Below are positions 42,250 through 44,821 of a stretch of 44,821 nt of DNA, piece after piece. Source of the stretch: CAZSXS01 sp964611385 (GTDB lineage Bacteria; Bacillota; Clostridia; Lachnospirales; CAYPQA01). The notes below the pieces were generated by a model that had not been told where the DNA came from, did not search any database, and saw only the letters and a program-made list of their open reading frames with translations. The position numbers and the translations under genes are program-made. How positions within the stretch are numbered: position 1 is the stretch's first letter; each line of letters starts with the position of its first letter. Location of the stretch: NCBI GenBank assembly GCA_964611385.1, contig CAZSXS010000023.1, positions 1 to 44,821 of the forward strand, written 5' to 3'.

Positions 42250-43866
42250 TTACACTGTTTTGCGGTAGTCCTTTTGTATAACCTTGATACCTTCTTCGCT
42301 TTTCAGTGGTATAGTGCTATCGGTGCTATCATCTGGTACATTGATTTTGAAGAACACCTCTACATGGTCACTATAGACAACAACCTTTTCGACATAATTT
42401 TCTATGAAATTACGGCATTGCGGAATATTCTTGGTTTTAACAAAATCCTTGGAACGGTTAATTAAATCAAGAATAACTTCATCCGTAATCATAGCACTGT
42501 CTTTTAGCATTAGCTCTTTGAGATAATCAGACAAGAAGCGTTGCCTATCTTCAAGGGCTTTTATCTCGTCTTTGACTGTCTCGATTGAGATGCCGCTTTC
42601 TGCCACAAGCCGAACAATGGTGTTGATTTTGCCTTGGATTTCTTGACTTTCTCGCTGGACTTGGGAAACTTCGCCTTTGTTGCTGGCTGATTGCTTGCGG
42701 TTGTAATCGGAAAGCATGGTCGCAAGTTTTTTGATGGACTGGGTAGAAAATAGTTTATCGTGGAGCATATCCAAAACACAGTTGTCTAAATATTCCTTGC
42801 GGATTTCCTTGTTAGAACAACCCTTGTGGTTAGCACGATTAGAACAACGGTACGAACTATACTTACTCTTACTGCGTCCGCAGTTTCTTGTATTGCCGTA
42901 CATACTACTGCCACACTCACCGCATACTACAAGGCTTGACAGTAAATAAACTTCCTTAGCCTTGAATTTACCGCCATTTTTGTGGTTTACGGCTAATTTT
43001 ATCTGAACCTTATCGAATGTTTCACGGTCGATTATTGCAGGCATACCATTTTCAACCTTAATCCATTCTTCTTCAGGTCTCCACTCTGGTCTACGCTTAC
43101 CAGTAACATCTTTCTCCAACTTTCGATTAAACACGAACGTACCCACATATTTTTCCGACTTAAGTATAGTATTAAGACTTCCTTTGCTGAAAGGCTTACC
43201 CTCACGGTGTACTCCTGCTTTGTTTGTGTAACTTTTAGTGAGGAAACCGTGATTGTTTAAATACTCCAAAATCTGATTATATCCCACACCGTTAGAGTAT
43301 TTTTCAAAAATTAGCCTGATTATCTTGGCTTCGGTTTCGTTAATGACGTATTGCCGTGTTATCGGGTCTACATCATACCCAAGTGGCGGAAAACCGCCTA
43401 AATGCTTGCATTGCAGAGCCGTTTCTCTTTGCCCCTTGCTAACCTCACGAGCTAAATTAGCCGAATAATATTGCCCCATTCCTTCTATAACAGATTCTAA
43501 AATTATACTTTCTGGGCTTCCGTCAAGGTTTTCTGTCACAGACATTAACTGTACACCGAATATTTTCAACTTCCGCTTGTAGTTTGCGCTGTCGTATCTG
43601 TCCCTGCTAAAGCGGTCAAGCTTATGTACAAGGAGTACGTTGAATTTTTTCTTTTCAGCGTCTGCAATCATTCTTTGGAACTCTGGACGATTATCGCTAG
43701 TGGCAGACAATGCAAAATCTTTGTAAACTTCAATCACCGTATATCCAAGTTGCTTTGCTCGCTCCATACAAGCTCGTACCTGTGCGTCCAAGCTTTCCTC
43801 ACGTTGATTATGGCTGGAAAATCGTGCATATATTACAGCTTTAATCATTGATTCCTTAACTTTCAT
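42250..43866 (-). CDS. Large serine recombinase
   Basis: 538 aa. The N-terminal catalytic domain has AVIYARFSSHNQREESLDAQ, with Ser in the RFSS box, and the conserved LVHKLDRFSRD segment. Then come the recombinase domain (GGFPPLGYDVD) and a zinc ribbon (CGECGSSMYGNTRNCGRSKSKYSSYRC), followed by a coiled-coil motif. These enzymes integrate and excise mobile elements at short att sites without high homology. ATG 43866 has GGAGGT upstream, not the earlier ATG at 43881. Its catalytic features are all intact. Confidence 0.93.
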   Translation of the reverse strand: MKVKESMIKAVIYARFSSHNQREESLDAQVRACMERAKQLGYTVIEVYKDFALSATSDNRPEFQRMIADAEKKKFNVLLVHKLDRFSRDRYDSANYKRKLKIFGVQLMSVTENLDGSPESIILESVIEGMGQYYSANLAREVSKGQRETALQCKHLGGFPPLGYDVDPITRQYVINETEAKIIRLIFEKYSNGVGYNQILEYLNNHGFLTKSYTNKAGVHREGKPFSKGSLNTILKSEKYVGTFVFNRKLEKDVTGKRRPEWRPEEEWIKVENGMPAIIDRETFDKVQIKLAVNHKNGGKFKAKEVYLLSSLVVCGECGSSMYGNTRNCGRSKSKYSSYRCSNRANHKGCSNKEIRKEYLDNCVLDMLHDKLFSTQSIKKLATMLSDYNRKQSASNKGEVSQVQRESQEIQGKINTIVRLVAESGISIETVKDEIKALEDRQRFLSDYLKELMLKDSAMITDEVILDLINRSKDFVKTKNIPQCRNFIENYVEKVVVYSDHVEVFFKINVPDDSTDSTIPLKSEEGIKVIQKDYRKTV

Positions 43867-44011
43867 TGCTAATACCTCCAAACATTTTACAATTAGTACA
43901 TTATCCTATTTATAATATTTAATCGAATTTTCGTACTTTTCGGCTAACAGGGTAAGCGGTGATGTGCCTACCCTGTTTTGTCGTCATTTGTTTTTTATAT
44001 TGGGAGGTTTT

Positions 44012-44194
44012 TTAATTATTTCCATTATCAAATATCATCATAGAATACAATAATTCTACTAATGGCGTATAATTCATATTCCTTTTGTCGTTTTCTGTTA
44101 TGGTTTTGATTTCTGTATTATCTGCATATTTAGGTTCTGTCTTATCATTCCATCTTCTGTACAGCTGATTTCTGCTGATTTCAACGACAAGCAA
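44012..44194 (-). CDS. Small hypothetical mobile-element protein, 60 aa
   Basis: TTG 44194 has AAAGGAGTGA upstream. The product begins MLVVEISRNQLYRRWND; it is charged and unrecognised. It lies between the recombinase and the primase fragment on the same strand. Confidence 0.5.
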   Translation of the reverse strand: MLVVEISRNQLYRRWNDKTEPKYADNTEIKTITENDKRNMNYTPLVELLYSMMIFDNGNN

Positions 44195-44223
44195 GCTACT
44201 TCACTCCTTTCACACTGCCACTG

Positions 44224-44727
44224 TTAGTCGATTATCTCGTCAATATCATCAGTACCATTGCTTTTCGTATAGTTTTTGAAATATTGCTTACCATTTTTCA
44301 TAGCTATACCTTTTATACAACGCTCACCACCAGTTGTTTTGCCGATAGTAAAAGGTATCTTGTGTACACTTAGAGCCTTTTTGAACTCGTGGCTAAAAGT
44401 TATGCGGTCATATTTGTTAGTTCCGCCTTCTTGATTTAGCCAACCCTCATATTGACTAAAAATATCCTTGTTTGTCATTTTTGAGCCTTTAGAGGGAATG
44501 ATGCAGTCCTTTACAAAAAGATACATTGGGTCTAAGTCTGAAAAATACATATCCAGAGCTTTTTCACAACTTGCACTTTGAGAAAATTTTGTACCCTGAC
44601 TCCTCATGCGTTGTAATCCCTCCAACGCAAAGTTGAGTATGCCAGACATTTCCCTTTTCAGTTTCTTAGCTAAGTTGCGGTCGGCTTTATCATCTGTTAT
44701 AGTTTTTTTGAACGGCACGATTAGCAA
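44224..44727 (-). pseudogene. C-terminal fragment of a P4-type phage/plasmid primase-helicase
   Basis: The frame is a piece of a D5/P4-family primase C-terminus: RRLLIVPFKK then NLAKKLKREMSGILNFALEGLQRM. Upstream, LPKTNDLTEGFRRR in the same frame (to about 44780) belongs to the family too, but the frame closes at a stop near the window edge (TAA about 44818), with no ATPase Walker motifs visible. So either the gene is frameshifted or only the C-terminal part remains. The rest lies beyond the window. The TTG at 44727 is only the nominal start. Confidence 0.7.
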
Positions 44728-44821
44728 CCTTCGGCGAAAACCCTCTGTTAGGTCATTCGTCTTGGGTAAGAGCCTGTCTAAAATCTTTTCAACAACACCG
44801 ACAAGAACGCCAATTTAGCCA

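Noticed and set aside
43946..43977. Hairpin AACAGGGTA/TACCCTGTT as a terminator
   Set aside because: No strong T run on either strand; it could be part of the recombinase leader but function is unclear.
42205..44818. Rightward frames opposite the recombinase and primase fragment
   Set aside because: They are antisense shadows without ribosome sites.

Overview
The window looks like a low-GC Clostridia (Firmicutes) chromosome carrying a prophage. Evidence for the host: strong AAGGAGG-type ribosome sites, frequent GTG/TTG starts, consensus TTGACA-17-TATAAT promoters, a SpoIID-like protein, a clostridial-type tmRNA tag ending LAIAA, and two host tRNA clusters. The species cannot be fixed from the sequence.

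Region 1 (1 to about 26.5 kb) is the late half of a siphovirus prophage with an HK97-type head; integrase and lysogeny genes must lie left of the window. Order: a truncated radical SAM gene, a hypothetical gene, parA and parB, a late-gene regulator, an 11-bp-periodic TGTC promoter, then small terminase, HNH-ATPase fusion, P27-like small terminase, large terminase, portal, protease, capsid, head-tail connectors, major tail protein, tail chaperones (with a -1 slippery site), tape measure, Dit, Tal, baseplate and fibre genes, amidase endolysin and holin. After the lysis genes comes an accessory module (24.1-26.5 kb): three tiny leftward genes and a rightward ribbon-helix-helix regulator on divergent promoters, then three uncharacterised genes.

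Region 2 (26.6-36.9 kb) is host: a tRNA-Ala/tRNA-Val operon, a SpoIID-like protein with five peptidoglycan-binding repeats, L-lactate dehydrogenase, a membrane protein with a degenerate FMN-binding-like domain, an AlgI/AlgJ-like O-acetylation pair, and a cassette of two surface-type proteins plus a glycosyltransferase with TPR-like repeats. The last two groups suggest cell-surface glycan building and modification.

Region 3 (37.0-41.1 kb) is one operon: M20 amidohydrolase, atypical SDR/epimerase, atypical DapA-family lyase and a TetR regulator, probably an uncharacterised catabolic route.

Region 4 (41.2-44.8 kb) holds tRNA-Pro, tmRNA (ssrA) and then the edge of a second mobile element: small leftward genes, a large serine recombinase and the C-terminal piece of a P4-type primase/helicase.

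Most notable: a perfect 19-bp palindrome in the head genes with a 17/19 copy between parA and parB (candidate parS); phage genes whose ribosome sites point to ATA or CTG starts; a 21-bp-arm hairpin inside a baseplate gene; a 195-bp repeat in the tape measure gene; and the divergent accessory module.
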